A stretch of DNA of 64,000 bases from Aliiglaciecola sp. 3_MG-2023 (GTDB taxonomy: Bacteria; Pseudomonadota; Gammaproteobacteria; Enterobacterales; Alteromonadaceae). Under the pieces are notes generated by a model. That model had not been told where the DNA came from. It worked only from the letters and a program-made list of their open reading frames with translations, and did not search any database. Both the position numbers and the translations under genes were made by a program. Positions 62,277 to 64,000 of the stretch are shown here, piece after piece; within the stretch, counting starts at the first letter, position 1; each line of letters starts with the position of its first letter. The DNA is taken from contig NZ_JAUORV010000005.1 of NCBI RefSeq assembly GCF_030548205.1, positions 274,265 through 338,264 on the forward strand, read 5' to 3'.

Positions 62277-64000
62277 TGAATCAAACCAACAATCAATCCA
62301 CAAATAGCAAATCGCAATTAACACCCGTACTTTATTTAGTTGCCGGTTTGTTAGGTGGAGCGCTGTTAACGGGGTTGTATTTCAACTTTAGCGGTCACGG
62401 TCAATCAGCATCAGCTAAACAGGATACAAATGTTGAAGCAGATGAAGCGCCGCTTTACTGGGTAGCGCCTATGGATCCTAACTTCAAACGCGATCAACCT
62501 GGCAAGTCACCCATGGGAATGGATTTAGTGCCGGTATATGCCAACAATAATTCGACGAATAACGATAGCCCAGGCACGGTTTCTATTGCTCCGAACATTG
62601 TCAATAATTTAGGAGTGCGCACCGCCAAAGTAGCGTACAGCAGCATGCATGTGCCGATACAAACAATTGGCTATGTTGGCTATAACCAAGATAGATTAAT
62701 TCATATTCATGCTCGTGCCCAAGGTTGGGTAGATAAACTTTATGTTACCGCCTCTGGCGAGCCGGTGGAAAAAGACCAGCCTTTATACGCCCTTTATTCC
62801 CCCGAGCTGGTTAATGCTCAAGAAGAATATTTACTTGCGGTAAATCGAGGTAATAGCGCACTCACCAATGCTGCGCTATCGCGCTTAGTGGCGCTGCAAA
62901 TGCCCAAACAAGCCATTCAAACACTCAAGCAGACACAAAAAGTACTGCAAACCGTGGAGTTTCGTTCACCCCAAGCTGGAGTGGTGGATAACTTAAATAT
63001 TCGAGAAGGCTTTTTTGTGAATCCCGAGCGCACCCTGATGTCGATAGCGTCGCTTGACGATGTGTGGGTAGAAACTGAGGTTTTTGAGCGTTTGGCAGGG
63101 CAAGTGGAAGTTGGATTGCCGGTAACCATGAGTTTGGATTACCTTCCTGGTGAAAGCTGGCAAGGTGTAGTGGATTATATTTATCCTACATTGAATGAAC
63201 AAACGCGCACCCTTCGTGCCCGATTAAGGTTCAGCAATAGCCAGCAAAAACTCAAACCCAATATGTTTGCCCAAGTGGTGATCCATACTAAACCCAGCGC
63301 GCGCAGTTTATGGGTTCCTAGCGAAGCGGTGATCCGCACCCGCGCACAAAACCGCGTAGTGCTCGCGTTAGGCGATGGCCAATTTAAATCCGTAGAGGTA
63401 AAACTCGGCACAGTAGCTCATGGACAGGCACAAATTCTCGATGGATTAGAACAGGGCGATACCATCGTCACCTCAGCACAATTCTTACTGGACTCCGAAA
63501 GCAGCATCAATTCAGACTTTTCACGAATGACGGCACTCTCGAATAAACAAGAAGCAGATAAACAGGACAGCCATGCTAACCACGAGAGCATGGACCACAG
63601 CAACATGGACCACAGCAACATGGATCACGGCAACATGGACAGTCATGATATGACGGGCATGGATAAACAGGACAGCCATGCTAATCACGAGGGCATGGAC
63701 CACAGCAATATGGATCACAGCAACATGGACAGCCATGATATGTCGGACATGGATAAACAGGACAGCCATGCTAATCACGAGAGCATGGACCACAGCAATA
63801 TGAACCACGGCAACATGGACAGTCATGATATGTCGAGCATGGATAAGCAGGACAGCCATGCTAATCACGAGGGCATGGACCACAGCAACATGGACCACGG
63901 CAACATGGACAGCCACGATATGTCGGGCATGGATAAACAGGACAGCCATGCTAATCACGAGGGCATGGACCACAGCAATATGGATCACAGCAACATGGAC
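62276..64000 (+). CDS. CusB-like heavy-metal RND periplasmic adaptor (3' partial)
   Basis: Open to the window end (575 codons seen). One N-terminal membrane helix (about 16-38), then a heavy-metal-binding domain at 61-88 (YWVAPMDPNFKRDQPGKSPMGMDLVPVY region). Membrane-fusion domains follow: barrel-sandwich (about 125-250) with an unusually short hairpin, and beta-barrel (DDVWVETEVFERLAGQVEVG). From about residue 427 a tail of 30-residue Met/His/Asp repeats begins and is not finished at 64000. Adaptors of Cus pumps hand Cu(I)/Ag(I) to the RND pump; the long Met/His tail is an addition to the usual length. Confidence 0.88.
   Translation, partial: MNQTNNQSTNSKSQLTPVLYLVAGLLGGALLTGLYFNFSGHGQSASAKQDTNVEADEAPLYWVAPMDPNFKRDQPGKSPMGMDLVPVYANNNSTNNDSPGTVSIAPNIVNNLGVRTAKVAYSSMHVPIQTIGYVGYNQDRLIHIHARAQGWVDKLYVTASGEPVEKDQPLYALYSPELVNAQEEYLLAVNRGNSALTNAALSRLVALQMPKQAIQTLKQTQKVLQTVEFRSPQAGVVDNLNIREGFFVNPERTLMSIASLDDVWVETEVFERLAGQVEVGLPVTMSLDYLPGESWQGVVDYIYPTLNEQTRTLRARLRFSNSQQKLKPNMFAQVVIHTKPSARSLWVPSEAVIRTRAQNRVVLALGDGQFKSVEVKLGTVAHGQAQILDGLEQGDTIVTSAQFLLDSESSINSDFSRMTALSNKQEADKQDSHANHESMDHSNMDHSNMDHGNMDSHDMTGMDKQDSHANHEGMDHSNMDHSNMDSHDMSDMDKQDSHANHESMDHSNMNHGNMDSHDMSSMDKQDSHANHEGMDHSNMDHGNMDSHDMSGMDKQDSHANHEGMDHSNMDHSNMD
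63556..64000 (+). repeat. 90-bp coding tandem repeat (Met/His-rich)
   Basis: Units start at 63556 (105 bp, with one extra MDHSN), 63661, 63751, 63841 and 63931 (cut by the window end). Each 30-residue unit reads DKQDSHANHEGMDHSNMDHS then NMDSHDMSGM, with a few base changes between copies. The unit length is a multiple of three, so copy number can change without a frameshift. Confidence 0.95.

Noticed and set aside
63521..63988. 155-codon minus-strand frame over the CusB tail
   Set aside because: It is the antisense reading of the 90-bp Met/His repeat (HIAVVHALVISMAVLF periods) and has no independent support.

Overview
The window looks like chromosome from a marine, polysaccharide-degrading gammaproteobacterium, most likely Alteromonadaceae (Paraglaciecola/Glaciecola/Alteromonas-like). 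The assignment rests on a full alginate-use locus with an AlyGC-like PL6 lyase, an H-NOX/Hno nitric-oxide signalling cluster as in Shewanella and relatives, a FecIR-controlled TonB receptor with an STN domain, and a colanic-acid/Vps-like exopolysaccharide (EPS) locus. No rRNA, tRNA, CRISPR array or prophage was seen.

Layout. 0-5.8 kb: ECF sigma factor (5' cut by the window edge), FecR anti-sigma, TonB-dependent transducer and a secreted M14 carboxypeptidase. 6.4-7.6 kb: HI0933-family flavoprotein. 7.7-17.1 kb: c-di-GMP/NO signalling block with an EAL response regulator (HnoB-like), porin, HTH response regulator (HnoC-like), PhnD-like binding protein plus sensor kinase, degenerate HD-GYP regulator (HnoD-like), HnoK-like kinase and H-NOX. 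17.6-28.4 kb: alginate regulon with DEH reductase, PL6, hexuronate-type MFS porter, two PL7 lyases, KDG kinase, KdgF and a FadR/GntR regulator; related TTGGT/ACCAA operator-like sites sit in front of its four transcription units.

28.9-36.8 kb: a lasso-peptide (RiPP) gene set lies directly before and inside the EPS locus. It comprises an ABC exporter, a PqqD/RRE protein (B1), a transglutaminase-like leader peptidase (B2), an asparagine-synthetase-like cyclase (C), a 53-residue lasso-type precursor at 35447-35608, and an HprK-like kinase. The precursor lies between a PEP-CTERM protein and the kinase, downstream of a good sigma-54 promoter match, and the same strand runs on into the EPS genes. 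A nucleotidyltransferase of a family sometimes found with lasso clusters lies in the other EPS operon (51.5 kb). I consider this RiPP-PEP-CTERM-EPS arrangement the most interesting system in the window.

36.8-59.7 kb: EPS genes. These are a WcaJ-type initiating transferase, UDP-GlcA epimerase-like protein, an AT-rich variable segment (flippase, polymerase, glycosyltransferases, acyltransferases, sulfotransferase), WcaI/Gmd/Fcl/Gmm for GDP-fucose, then a minus-strand set (nucleotidyltransferase, ligase, VpsP-like protein, PHP tyrosine phosphatase, Wzc-like kinase, Wza-like export protein, outer-membrane barrel). 59.9-64 kb: a small Cys/His/Met-rich exported protein and a CusC/CusB heavy-metal efflux operon, running off the end in a 90-bp Met/His repeat.

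Throughout: nine arrays of REP-like palindromes with a GTAG foot fill most long gaps, and a REP-associated tyrosine transposase (RAYT, 32062-32508) sits among them. In four genes the REP's GTAG supplies the stop codon.
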